A DNA stretch of 64,000 nucleotides from Setoptus koraiensis (lineage: Eukaryota > Arthropoda). Positions 1 to 10,778 of the stretch are shown here, one piece after another; the first letter of the stretch is position 1, and each line of letters starts with the position of its first letter. The position numbers and the translations under genes were made by a program. The notes under the pieces were generated by a model, which saw nothing but the letters and a program-made list of their open reading frames with translations, had not been told where the DNA came from and searched no databases. Location: positions 6,510,001-6,574,000 of the forward strand of contig CM106585.1 in assembly GCA_048013815.1 (NCBI GenBank), in the 5' to 3' direction.

Positions 1-2481
1 ATCGATAGTAATAACAATAATCTACAACAGAAGACGAAAAAGACACTTACGCGAAAGTCCAAATCAACACCAGGTCTAGCCGATACAGTTCAAATGGTAG
101 AGGCTTGGCGATCGTCGAATAATGATGACGAAGAAGATGATGATGACGATCGTTTGACTACCAGTAGTCAAGTTACCACCGGACAAATACAAACAGATAC
201 TGAGGACGCGAGTCGTTATGGTGTTAGAAATGGTAGTCGCACATCCAGCATAGTGCACCATCAAGAGTTCGATGACGACGATAACAACTCTGTTGGTGAT
301 TGTAGCGTTAATGAATCTGCAATTTCAAATATGAATAGGCAGCATGCCCCACACCGGATGAGTAATCTGCAACAGAGTAGGCAACATAAAGATCGTAAAT
401 TGCAAAACAAATTGTCCAAGAGTATGCATCATTTGAATTCTGGTGATTATCATGGCACAAACAATTCCAGAGCTTCGCCTTACAGCAACGGTTTTGATAT
501 CTACAATGGCCAATCACTACATAGTACATCATGTGCCGATATTAACAATGCTACCACACACCCTAATAATTGGATACGCGATGAATCTCAAATCAGCACA
601 CAAATTCCTGGGCCCATCAATGGACCCTATACAAGTAGGGTACCTTCATATCCTGCACAAAGTATGATAAATGGAGTCACTGGCCACAATGGAGGAACTT
701 TGCGCAGCATCAAATCACTTGCAGCGAATTCTATTGCATCAACTTTATTAAAGAGTAAGCGTCATGCAAAGGCTATGTCAACTTCCTCTTCACACATAAG
801 TCCAGAAATGTTGCCGAAACAGGTGCCTATGATGATGGGACCGCACGGACCGATTCCTATGCTATACCCGATGCCAATTCCACAAAATATACGCTCACAA
901 ATAAATGGTTCTCAAACTTTAAGACCGCCATCCAGACACATGGTGCCTATTGTTGGAGGGCCACCGAGTATGCCCCCTCTTAGTTCTAAGGAAATAAAAA
1001 AACTGATAAAAAAAGGAGCCAAACTTGGTTTGGATCCCTCAAAGTTCGGCACTATAAATATGATTCCCCCGAGGCCTGGACCAATGCTTCCTCCTCAGCA
1101 GCAAGTCATGAGTCAGAATATATTTAATAACAGTACACCTATACCTGTCACTAATGGTTACGATACTAGAGGGGACACTTTACCTAATTTTCCGAGGAAT
1201 ATACCAGCACAATTTGATGATGTGGATTCTGGACAACCACGGGGCAGATTCCCTATTATGGCGCCTGTCAGACCCTCGCCAGAATTTCTTAAATCTAAAG
1301 AGGGGAAAAAATGGTTTAAGCAACAAAAAGAGTTGAAAAAACTACTTCCCCCACACCTAGGAAACTTACCAATAGTTTTGGGCGCCCCACCTCCTTTGGA
1401 TGGTGAACCTTTATTGACCCCAAACGTTGTTCACTTTCAGCCTTCTCCACTACCAAAGACAAACTACATGTCGCATGCCGGTCCACAGATGGGAATGCCA
1501 GATCAGTGCATACCTATACCCACGATGGATAGTTCCGGATACTATAACCCTCATCCTTTTTATGGTGCAAACACAAATGGAAATAGCACATCCAATACTA
1601 TGATGCGATACTCTCCTAATTCTGAGTATATTAAAAACGATTCAGGTCAGATAGCTCGACGAATTCCTACTCATATGGACAACTCTGTCGATCAAAATAG
1701 ATTTACGCATCAACAACAATTCTTCGATCAGAACGGAGGTCAAAACTTTTTAGGAGAAAGTTCTAGCGTAAATTTTAGCAATGTTGGCGATAGTGATTCA
1801 TACTATGGTGCAGACCAAACAAATAGATATCCTCCCAGGTACAGAGTGCCGATGCGACCGCCTGTAACGAATTATACGGACGAGGGAATGCCATTAGATC
1901 ATCATGAAAAACAATACTCACATATGAACGGTGGTCCGAACGGAGCCTCATCATCCAGATCCGTGCATTCCTACAGAACCTCAAAATCAAGATCAAGCTC
2001 GAAGAGTCGTCTGAATAGTGATGATCAGCATAATATGAGCCAATCAGACTACACTAATCACCGACAACCATCGATAGAGCACCAGGACCAAATGTTGTCC
2101 TCTACCGATGATCAAAACAGTTATAGTTCGGGCATATACAAGAAAGGTCACATAAATGAGCGCGCATTCAGTTATTCAATTCGTCAGGAGCATAGATCAC
2201 GAGGCGATCTTACAAATATTGATTTCGTGAACAATAAATCATGCGAAATTGCTCCTGATGATGTGCAACAAAATTACCGAAGAGATTATCAACAAATGAA
2301 TGCTCAGCAACATCACCCAAATGAAAATCAGCTAAGGCAGAACGGATATGTTCACTATAATGGAGTTGATGATCAACAGAAATATCAAGCAATGTCTGTC
2401 AACGAATTGTCAGCAAGGTTAGAGCACCAAATGAACATGAGATCGTTCAAATCAAAGTCAAGATCAAGAGAAAGGTTATAA
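1..2481 (+). CDS. 3' part of a long disordered protein, unrecognised
   Basis: The frame is open from the first base and ends at the TAA at 2479-2481, so 826 residues of a longer protein are visible; the N-terminus lies upstream. I do not recognise the family. The visible part is almost wholly low complexity: an acidic stretch (about residues 40-50), many Asn, Ser, Gln, His and Pro residues, and a Pro/Met-rich middle. Two short basic helical segments stand out: one with core KEIKKLIKKGAKLGLDP near residues 328-345 and one with core KEGKKWFKQQKELKKLLPP near 430-452. The C-terminus is Ser/Arg/Lys-rich, ending KSKSRSRERL. No membrane segment or Cys-rich domain is visible. This composition would fit the cytoplasmic tail of a membrane receptor or a scaffold protein, which is only an inference. 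Confidence 0.7.
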   Translation: MDSNNNNLQQKTKKTLTRKSKSTPGLADTVQMVEAWRSSNNDDEEDDDDDRLTTSSQVTTGQIQTDTEDASRYGVRNGSRTSSIVHHQEFDDDDNNSVGDCSVNESAISNMNRQHAPHRMSNLQQSRQHKDRKLQNKLSKSMHHLNSGDYHGTNNSRASPYSNGFDIYNGQSLHSTSCADINNATTHPNNWIRDESQISTQIPGPINGPYTSRVPSYPAQSMINGVTGHNGGTLRSIKSLAANSIASTLLKSKRHAKAMSTSSSHISPEMLPKQVPMMMGPHGPIPMLYPMPIPQNIRSQINGSQTLRPPSRHMVPIVGGPPSMPPLSSKEIKKLIKKGAKLGLDPSKFGTINMIPPRPGPMLPPQQQVMSQNIFNNSTPIPVTNGYDTRGDTLPNFPRNIPAQFDDVDSGQPRGRFPIMAPVRPSPEFLKSKEGKKWFKQQKELKKLLPPHLGNLPIVLGAPPPLDGEPLLTPNVVHFQPSPLPKTNYMSHAGPQMGMPDQCIPIPTMDSSGYYNPHPFYGANTNGNSTSNTMMRYSPNSEYIKNDSGQIARRIPTHMDNSVDQNRFTHQQQFFDQNGGQNFLGESSSVNFSNVGDSDSYYGADQTNRYPPRYRVPMRPPVTNYTDEGMPLDHHEKQYSHMNGGPNGASSSRSVHSYRTSKSRSSSKSRLNSDDQHNMSQSDYTNHRQPSIEHQDQMLSSTDDQNSYSSGIYKKGHINERAFSYSIRQEHRSRGDLTNIDFVNNKSCEIAPDDVQQNYRRDYQQMNAQQHHPNENQLRQNGYVHYNGVDDQQKYQAMSVNELSARLEHQMNMRSFKSKSRSRERL

Positions 2482-2646
2482 ACAACTAAAATAAAGTTAG
2501 ATTTGTTAAAGGATGGAACCAAAAAGCTCAGAACTTCCCTACCTGTTGAGGACTTAACTCGGTTTCTCGCATTTTCAAATTCTGTTACATAATATATCCA
2601 TTGATTGAAATTGAAATCACACCTCTCTACAGTGACAAATGATTGT

Positions 2647-2907
2647 TTAATAGTCCTTTCGGCCGCGAAATCTCAATCTATTGTCTAACAGGCTTCTTTT
2701 ACATTCGAACAGTAGAACTCGCAATTGTTCGCATTCGAGAGGGACCTCGTGGTCTTTGAAACATTGCTTGACGGATTTTTTGTGAATTGAAACACATTCG
2801 GTATTCAACATGCAAAGCTTGAAATCCTTCCTAATCTCTGAGCATGGTTTGCTTTTGGCTGATTTGACCGCCTCCTCATCAGCGTCCTCCGGATAAACTC
2901 GAGGCAT
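2647..2907 (-). CDS. COA5: cytochrome c oxidase assembly factor 5 (PET191 family)
   Basis: An 86-residue intronless protein. COA5/Pet191 is a small mitochondrial intermembrane-space protein needed for complex IV assembly. The sequence shows the twin CX9C arrangement: C-x9-C in CSEIRKDFKLC, a CX9C-like second pair around QCFKDHEVPLEC and FECKRSLLDNRLRFRGRKDY at the end, the last being the strongest family signature (human COA5 ends CKRSVLDNRARFRGRKGY). The start is the ATG at 2907, giving MPRVYPED, which aligns with human MPKYYED; upstream codons lack another ATG. It is divergently arranged with XAB2, with about 330 bp between the start codons. Identification is by recall of the family sequence; I consider it secure. 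Confidence 0.93.
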   Translation of the reverse strand: MPRVYPEDADEEAVKSAKSKPCSEIRKDFKLCMLNTECVSIHKKSVKQCFKDHEVPLECEQLRVLLFECKRSLLDNRLRFRGRKDY

Positions 2908-3240
2908 AATGTGCAGTGAAGGACACGATTGATTGTACACTAGTACACCGGTTGATACATACCAGGGCTTGTAGATGATTTATCTGCCACAAATCTATAG
3001 AATTCCATAGAATTTCTTTGATTGTGCGCACTGCGCAGAATCAAAGCTAAGTTTTTGTGCCGCGCCGGATTTTTATCGATCACATGTTTTTTAGAGAATA
3101 GTGTTGTTGTCATTTTGCTGTAATCTCGCTATCTCATAATTTTTTCACTTGACACCATACTGGAACTTCCAACAAATAGAGGGGTTGTATTTATTTTCGA
3201 ATACCCCATAGAATATTAGGGGCACCTCATAAGTGGCGTC
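2908..3240. promoter_or_regulatory. shared upstream region of COA5 and XAB2
   Basis: The 333 bp between two divergent start codons must hold both promoters. No TATA box is evident in the expected place for either gene. A short inverted pair, AGAATTCC and GAATTTCTTTG near 2998-3020, and the palindromic GTGCGCACTGCGCA near 3024-3036 (GCGCANNNTGCGC-like) are visible; their function is unknown. Confidence 0.4.
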
Positions 3241-5460
3241 ATGGCTCAGGCAAACTGGAGACCGATGAGTATTCTACCATGCAGTGAGGAATTAGAAATC
3301 AATGAACCGCTAGTAGCTAATATTTTGTATGAGAAGGCCCTCGTTAAGAATCCTAGAAGTTACAAATTATGGAAAGCATATTTGGCGCACCGTGTCAGAC
3401 AGTTGAAGGGCAAGAAACTAGATGATGCTATGTTTGAGGAGGTCAATTTTTGTTTTGAGCGATCTATTGTATTCATGCATAAGATGCCCAGGATTTGGAT
3501 CAATTATTGTCAGCTATTAACGAAGCAATTACTCATCACAAAGACACGGCGGACATTTGACCGAGCCCTGGAAGCGCTGCCTATAACCCAACATTTTAGA
3601 ATTTGGCCTTTTTATATCGAATTTATAAAATCTAACCATGTGCCACCGGAGACATCTGTTAGGGTATTCAAGCGCTACATGAAATTGAAGCCTGAGGATG
3701 GCGAAGATTTTCTTGATTATTTAATTCGAGTTGGCCGCTTAGATGAGGCCGCTGTTCTCTTGTGTGACATTATAAATTTGGAGAGATTTCAATCAAAACA
3801 TAATAAGACCAAATATCAATTGTGGAACGAATTATGCGAAATGATTTGCAAGAATGCTGATCAAATTACATCTTTAGAAGTCGACGTTATCATCAGAGAT
3901 GGCATTAGTAGGTATCGCGATCAACAAGGATATCTGTGGAACTCGCTGGCAGAGTATTATATCAGATTGGGTCTATTTACCAAAGCGCGTGATATTTATG
4001 AGGAAGCACTAGAAAAAGTCATGACTATAAGAGACTTCGCCCAAGTCTACGATGCCTATGCGCAAACTGAAGAGTCATACAATGAACGTCTGTTGGAGCG
4101 CTTAGGTTCGGGTGAATCTCCCGACGACGATGACAATGACGACATTGACTTGGAGATTAGATTGGCCAGATATGAGGATTTAGTTCAACGGAGGCCGTTA
4201 CTCTTGAATAGTGTCGCTCTCAGACAGAATCCGCACAATGTAAATGAATGGCAAAAAAGGATAAAATTATATGGTGATGACCACAAGAAGGTCATTGAGA
4301 CCTACACAAAGGCATTGAAAACAATCGATCCCAAGCAAGCGGTAGGGAAATACGAAAATCTGTGGATCGAGTTTGCCAAATTTTATGAGACGCACGATCA
4401 ATTGGATGATGCTAGATATATATTCGAGAAGGCAACTCAAAGTAACTTTGTCAGAGTTGACGATTTGGCGACTGTCTGGTGTCAATATGTTGAGATGGAG
4501 CTACGTCATGACAATTTCGACAAAGCACAAAAACTCATACGAAAAGCAACCTCTCCGCCGCCGGGAAAAACTAAGGCTGATCTCTATGATCTCAATCAAC
4601 CTGTACAATCCAGAATATTCAAATGTTTAAAATTATGGCTTCTGTACGCTGACATTGAGGAAAATTTCGGCAGTTACGACTCAACTAAGGCCGTATATGA
4701 AAGAATAATTGATCTTAGGATAGCAACTCCTCAAGTCATCATCAACTACGCTTCATTTCTGGAAGAGCACAAATACTTTGAAGAATCATTCAAGGCGTTC
4801 GAAAAAGGGCTATCATTATTTAGATGGCCTAATGTTTATGATGTTTGGAGGACATACGTTACGAAATTTCTCGCCAGATATGGTTCGCAAAAGCTCGAGA
4901 GAGCCAGAGATTTGTTCGAGCAATGTATCAAAGATTGTCCTCCCAAGTATGCTAAAGAGTTCTATCTTAAGTACGCTAAGTTAGAGGAGACACATGGATT
5001 GGCCAAAAGAGCTATGGATATTTACAATAGATCTACGGATGCGGTCGAGCCAGGCCAAAGAGCCGAGATGTTCAAAATCTATATACGAAAAGTCTCTCAA
5101 CTCTTTGGTTCAACACAAACGCGAGGTATTTATCAGAAAGCTATACAGTCATTGCCCGATCACGAGGCCAAACATTTCTGTTTTGAATACGCCAATCTCG
5201 AAAAGGGATTAATGGAAATAGACAATGCGAGAGCAATTTATGCTAATTGTAGTCAAATGTGCGATCCTAGAATAGACAAAGAATTCTGGCAAACCTGGTT
5301 GGAATTCGAGACTAAGTTCGGAAATGAAGATACCATAGCAGAAATGTTGCGCATCCAAAGAAGTGTTAAGGCTTTGTTTCCTCGCCAAGTATTTTTATCT
5401 GACACCACCAAAGCCATCACCACAGATCCCCCAACAAACACTAGTAACGATCAAAGTTAA
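3241..5460 (+). CDS. XAB2: XAB2 / SYF1 pre-mRNA splicing factor, HAT-repeat protein
   Basis: A 739-residue intronless protein made of half-a-TPR (HAT) repeats. SYF1/XAB2 is a scaffold of the NineTeen complex in the spliceosome and, in mammals, also binds XPA for transcription-coupled repair. Conserved stretches that identify it include FMHKMPRIWINYCQ, TRRTFDRALEALPITQH, RRPLLLNSVALRQNPHN, DLRIATPQVIINYASFLEEH, KLERARDLFEQ and ICDPR-like CDPRIDKEFWQTW. An acidic insert (SPDDDDNDDIDLE) near residue 295 matches an acidic loop in human XAB2. It is shorter than human (855) at both ends: the first HAT repeat (about 40 residues) seems absent or on an unseen exon, and the C-terminal acidic tail of about 90 residues is replaced by a short Thr/Asn-rich end. 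The ATG at 3241 is the first in frame. Confidence 0.95.
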   Translation: MAQANWRPMSILPCSEELEINEPLVANILYEKALVKNPRSYKLWKAYLAHRVRQLKGKKLDDAMFEEVNFCFERSIVFMHKMPRIWINYCQLLTKQLLITKTRRTFDRALEALPITQHFRIWPFYIEFIKSNHVPPETSVRVFKRYMKLKPEDGEDFLDYLIRVGRLDEAAVLLCDIINLERFQSKHNKTKYQLWNELCEMICKNADQITSLEVDVIIRDGISRYRDQQGYLWNSLAEYYIRLGLFTKARDIYEEALEKVMTIRDFAQVYDAYAQTEESYNERLLERLGSGESPDDDDNDDIDLEIRLARYEDLVQRRPLLLNSVALRQNPHNVNEWQKRIKLYGDDHKKVIETYTKALKTIDPKQAVGKYENLWIEFAKFYETHDQLDDARYIFEKATQSNFVRVDDLATVWCQYVEMELRHDNFDKAQKLIRKATSPPPGKTKADLYDLNQPVQSRIFKCLKLWLLYADIEENFGSYDSTKAVYERIIDLRIATPQVIINYASFLEEHKYFEESFKAFEKGLSLFRWPNVYDVWRTYVTKFLARYGSQKLERARDLFEQCIKDCPPKYAKEFYLKYAKLEETHGLAKRAMDIYNRSTDAVEPGQRAEMFKIYIRKVSQLFGSTQTRGIYQKAIQSLPDHEAKHFCFEYANLEKGLMEIDNARAIYANCSQMCDPRIDKEFWQTWLEFETKFGNEDTIAEMLRIQRSVKALFPRQVFLSDTTKAITTDPPTNTSNDQS

Positions 5461-6937
5461 TACAATGCAACACTCGAATTCGAAAGAGCAAGTCGCTTTC
5501 TTCTGAGTGGAGCATGTACATTGTTCTTGAATCATTCAAAATTAATACAATAGCTATTTTTTTAAATACTAATATGATGATGATTGAAAACATAATTTAA
5601 TAAGGATCTTTGGGTTTCGTTGTCTAACACTTCTGCTTTGCGCTTCACTCATGATACTGCTATTCAAAGACCAAGTGGAATTAGGATTGAAAACAACTTG
5701 ATGATTTTCTCGAATGAAGATGCACAATCAAAAGATTCATCAAAGATGGCATGAATAAGAAAAGAGGTCAATAAGTCGAGATGACGAGAGAATGGTAATC
5801 GAAAAGAAAAAGAAAGAATCAAACAGTAAGCCTATTGAGGTCAATATGATAGGATGAGTAGAGTATCCAAATAACTGGAAATAGCAATGTTCTCGTCTAT
5901 ATGTGGTCGGTTGTGTTCTTCTGTGAACGGCCAATGCTTCAAACAACTTGAAGATATATTGTTTATCATATTGCCTTATAACAAGTGATAGTTCAATTAG
6001 ACAAACACTAACTTTTGTTGAACCGTTCAATGGTTTTGACGACTTGTATTTTGCCATTTTTTCTTGTTTTCATAGATTACACAATCGCCTATTTTGATCT
6101 TCAACCGCCAGGAATGATCAATCAAAAACTGACTGTCAGAGCCATGGAGCTATTGTGTAAGAGTTTGCTCACCAACTCAGGAAGCAGCGGGAATCTAGAA
6201 TTGCGTAAGAGTTCCACAACAAGAGAAAAGCAGTAGGAATAGATCAATAGCAGAACGTTTTCATTCTAATGTCATATCTCATGTTCATCTTTGAGAGGCG
6301 ATTCTCTCTCGTTAGATTTTCCATCTATATCGAATCACTCTCTTATGGATTACGTATTCAAATCCTGCCTCTTTCTATTCCATGGAGCTCGACTAGTAAG
6401 AGATGAAGATGCATTTGCCGCAGTTTCTGCGCTGATCAACTTGACTTGAGATCAACTGATGGCAACTACTTTTGTTATTGCTTATTGTAGCGATGTGTTC
6501 CATAACGACCTCAATATAGAAAAAGTCGAAGTCAGCCAGAGAAATCAGGGTTAATCGGCCAATGTCTAGCTGTTACCCTGCATTCAATTCGATATAACTC
6601 AATATGTGTTCAAATGATTGAAGAATTATCTACTTTTTTTAGTTTATTGGTGTTATTCTATTATTTACGTTTACATCGATTTAAATATAAAATAAATAAG
6701 ATTGTGTGTTACAAATTAAACTGAGAATAGACAAATTGTATTAAGTATATAGTTTTAAATAATGAGTTGGTATAAATAAATTAAGTGCAAATGATTGAAT
6801 CATTTATAGATTTGTGTATGGTGATTTTGTATCAATCTTGTCTATTATTGACTTAATTGGATGTCATAAACGTGCAATCTAAGTCGATAAATTGATCTTA
6901 GCATCTTAGCAACCAACAAGTCTTAACGCGGTAAGCC
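5461..6937. other. intergenic, 3' regions of two convergent genes
   Basis: About 1.5 kb between XAB2 and the convergent serine-rich gene. The last 350 bp are AT-rich with several AATAAA-type motifs (for example near 6690) as expected of untranslated 3' ends. One short open frame with a possible signal peptide lies at 6030-6236 and is listed separately. Nothing else recognisable. Confidence 0.5.
6030..6236 (+). CDS. possible small secreted peptide (weak)
   Basis: A 68-codon frame starting at ATG 6030. Its N-terminus is hydrophobic (core TTCILPFFLVFIDYTIA) and could be a signal peptide cut before YFDLQPPGM. The rest contains a single Cys, a PPG motif and a basic tail (LRKSS). No family is recognised and the frame is short enough to arise by chance; the hydrophobic start is the only reason to list it. 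Confidence 0.25.
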   Translation: MVLTTCILPFFLVFIDYTIAYFDLQPPGMINQKLTVRAMELLCKSLLTNSGSSGNLELRKSSTTREKQ

Positions 6938-9900
6938 TTAATGTACATTGGTGCTACCAATTAATAGACTGTCCATGTAATGAGTGGCTTGGCCCAATCC
7001 AACTTGATGTAAGATGGTGGAAAATAGTAGACGATTCTGTGCATAACTATCTGACACATAATCTATAACGTGATTTATATTGGCTGCTGTTGATGGCTTT
7101 TGTGGTTTACTAATGTGCTGATCAACACTTCTAGTCTTCCTAGAAAGACTCGAGCTTGACGATGGTGAAGATTGGCTGGCTTGTTGACTTGGCGACTTTG
7201 ACTCTGACGTTTGTTTGTTGGCAGATACGACTAAATCGGGTGAATCATCTGAACGGCTGTTGGCGACTGATTGACTTGAGTGATCAACATGGAGACTGTC
7301 TGATTGATAAGACGTCGATTGTGACGAAGCTGCTGATGAATTGTCTGTCGCAGCTACTGACGAAGATGCCTTTGATTGCGCCTTAGATGATCGGTCATTT
7401 GCATTAGCTGCGGATGGATTTGTTTCCATAGGAGATAGGTCTGAGTCACTCGAGGGAGACTTTCTGCTATTCATTTGATCACCGTTAGACGATTTCGAGC
7501 TAACCACAGCTGAAGAGGAGACCGGATTTGATTGAGATGGCGAAGTTGAGTGACGCTGTAAGCTTGTGGTCAGTGTTTCCAAAAGAGCATGGGCTATTTT
7601 GTCAGCGGCCTTCATGATACCCGATGATGATGGCGAGTGTTGTTTTGATGGCGATTGCAATGAATCGGTGTTATAATTGAATTGAGCACCTCCATTGTGT
7701 GACGATGAGGTGGTTATCATCCTCTCAGATAGTGTGTTGCCACCTTGATTCTTTACTTTGTTGTTCGATGCAGCCGAAGATGAGGCGGCCGATGATGGAG
7801 CGGACACTTTGTTAGCGTTACCTGTCATAAATGCCGGCAAGAAGCTTGTATCTTTAATTAGTGCCTGTATTAAGCTCATCTTTTGATATTGCTCATAGGG
7901 GTTCACGGGTTTGCTAGCTGTCTGACCAGACGATGAAGCTGACGATGAACCAGAAGAGGTGGGCGATTGGGCCGGAGCTCGGCTAAAGTAGGATTTGAAT
8001 TTATTGATTACATGTGAATTGGACAAAACGTCGGCCGGTGCTGCTGCGCCCTTAGACTCGCTTGCTGAGCTGTGATGATACCCATAGCCATTCAAAATGT
8101 TATCACCGAGATAATCAAGAGGTTGATTACCCATAGTGCCAATTCTTTGGTTCAGAGTGCTACTGGTGCCACCAGAGGCAGATGCAGCAAGTTTTGCCGA
8201 GCCGCCCCCAAAGAACGACCTGGAAGACACAACGGGCTCATAATCGAGACTAGATTTTCGTTGAGCTACATCGGGTTGGTGTTGTTGTTGCTGACCGTTG
8301 GATTGTTGGCCAGGAAAACTGACTGAGCCAGCCGAATAAGCTTGTTGATTGTGGGCTGCGGGGCCGGCCGAAAACTGCTGCCCCTTGGGCCCAGTGAGCC
8401 CATTTGACTGTTGTTGTTGCTGCGGTTGTTGATGCATACGCTGATAGGCATTGACATATTGCTCCTGTCTTTGTTGATTGTTACCGTTATACCTGAACGG
8501 TACCTGGGTGTTCACAGGTAGAGATGGCATTTCTGGCGGGAAACGGCCAATAGGTGGCTCAGGTAAACTTGGTACAGGCAATGGCTGGATGGTTAGTTAA
8601 TGAAGAGAGCGAGAGAGCCACAGAGAAAAAAAAAAGAATGAGAATGAGATAAACGATTTTTTGCGCCATGCAGAGAGAATAACAAGAATAATTAGGTCGC
8701 TGCCTATCGATGCTTGCTTCGGTCGGAATGGCTGCTGCAAGTTCACAATTTTCCACATTCGGAGAGAGGCACTATCCTGCTACTTTGTAGACATAATAAT
8801 TATTCTAGGAAGTGTCAAGTTTGAACATGGCTAGACGCAAGCGACTCAAACGGCAACAAATTGGTGCAACCAAGTGTGTCCGGCAATCTACACTGATAAC
8901 AGCGGCGATTTAGCACTGTCAACAACTAGTTTTTACTCTATATTGCCTAACTGACCCTGATCAGCCGGACAGCAATGTTTGTTAATTGATAGCACTGCTC
9001 TGCGGGCTGTTGTTAGTTTCCTCCTCAGTAAGGTTCATCGGACACATGTAGTGGACACACACTCGCATGCCTTAACATTGAACCAGCTACGAACAAACAT
9101 TGCAATACTATTTTGCTAAAAATAACCAAGCTTGTTGGCCGTTCGCAGAACTAGATCAAATAGGGCTTCTTCGCCTGACGTGATAATGATGATATATCTA
9201 ATCAACAGGCTAGCTTGTTGTTATACTTACAGATATCGGCGATTCATAGAAAGCCATTAATGCCACTGCTCCGAGTAGCGCCGAAGCCACATAGGCCGGC
9301 ACAGAGTATTTGCTTTTCAATATTGACCGGACCGAAGCACCGATACCTGTTTAGAGGCGATGCAAGCAAAGTAGTAAAGCGGAGTGGGATAAAATCTTGA
9401 TTAGAAACTGATTATTTATGGTCACACACACACACAGCGGACACAGAGGGCAATAAAGTAGCGGCAAGATTGCACCAGATATTGCCGCCAGATTGCGTAT
9501 TGACTCACTTCGTGAAAAGCCGTTATTTGTAACATCCTTCAGCGAGCTCAACATGTCGCCCAATTTTGACGAGTGTTCCATTGACGAAGACTGTAAGCGT
9601 CTCTTGTCGGATTTTCGCATTGCGTCAGCAAATAGGTGTCGTTCAGCGATAGCCGAATAGGAATCGTGCTTTGATACATAGTGGCTGGGACTGGCGCCTC
9701 CGTTTGAGCCAGCTGAACCGCTCGATGCAGATTGGGACGATTTGGAGCTCGATGATGACGACGATTTGGGCGACAGCGACGACTTGCTGCTTGAGCTGGA
9801 TTTGTTTTGGCTGTTAGACGACGATGAGGATGATTTTGTTTCAATGGACGGCGAAGCTGCTGGCTCTGAGCTGGTGTCGAGAGCCTTCTTGCTGCTGGTG

Positions 9901-10778
9901 CTGGTCTTTTGGGCCGGCGAAGATTCGGCACTGTTGGCGGCCGACGACGCTGTCGAAGAGTCAACAGCCCTCGATTGACGCGAATTTGACTCTGAATTAG
10001 TTTCCCTAGTATCTTGCGATGACAGGGCCACTGCTTCCGCTGTTGGTGCCTTCTTTGGGGGCTCGATTGATTCCAAATCATGCGCTGATCTGTGTTTGTC
10101 TGCAGCTGAAGCTTGATTCGCAGATACTTCCGCTTTTGGCGATTCACCGGAAGATGACGACGATGGTTTCAGCGAATCAACAACACTGGCTAATGGCTGC
10201 TGTTTGCTAGTGGCGGCCGCCGCCGCTGATGCTGACGACAACTCGGTGACGATCTCGGCATTGTTGACAGACGCTTTAGGTGGAGCTGCCAAAGCTATGG
10301 AGGCCACTATCACTAACGATATGATCACTATTGTTAACAATAATGAGGACTTGATAAACTTTATTGGCTTCATATTGGTGGTCATCAACGTTGCTTGTAA
10401 TTTCGCAATTTGTTTTGCTGATGATAATTGAAATTGTTGGTTGTTGTTATGAAATAAATGCTTATGATTGCGTAATCGTCTATTGATCACACAAGTTACT
10501 TGTTTGGATTGGATAGCACTAGTGTTTTTTAAGTTGATCTGATTCTCTTTTGTATGATGATGATCTTGTTCAGTAAAGTGAGTGTCGCTTGAGCCTGAAC
10601 GAACTGATGCATAGGATGTATGATCAAGTTGGTCAAGATGCTTATAACTACTAATATCGGCGTTGCTGTTGTTGATGATCGTGATCTTTTCGTCTCCTCT
10701 CGCAGTACCTATCAAACTATTAATGCTGCTACTACTATCACTGAAACGCCTTGTCCTCCTCGTATCATCATCAGCCAT
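6938..10778 (-). CDS. serine-rich membrane protein, three exons, unrecognised
   Basis: Exon model: 10778-9509, 9346-9231, 8584-6938. Donors GTGAGT and GTAAGT, acceptors AAACAG and CATCCAG, phases 1 and 0, all keep one frame; the result is about 1010 residues. The start is the first ATG of an unusually long open frame (MADDDTRRTRR); an alternative is MTTNMKPIKF at 10385, which would make the first hydrophobic stretch (LLLTIVIISLVIVASIALA, about residues 143-161) a signal peptide instead of a type II anchor. The middle exon encodes a second hydrophobic segment (core YVASALLGAVALMAFYESP). The rest is mostly Ser/Ala/Gln/Lys-rich and disordered, with an amphipathic C-terminal segment (VIDYVSDSYAQNRLLFSTIL). 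I do not recognise the family. The tiny second exon containing a membrane segment argues that the splicing is real. Confidence 0.65.

Noticed and set aside
8559-8756. 65-codon minus-strand frame with a hydrophobic core as an alternative first exon of the serine-rich gene
   Set aside because: It covers the pyrimidine tract of the acceptor and is out of frame with exon 3.
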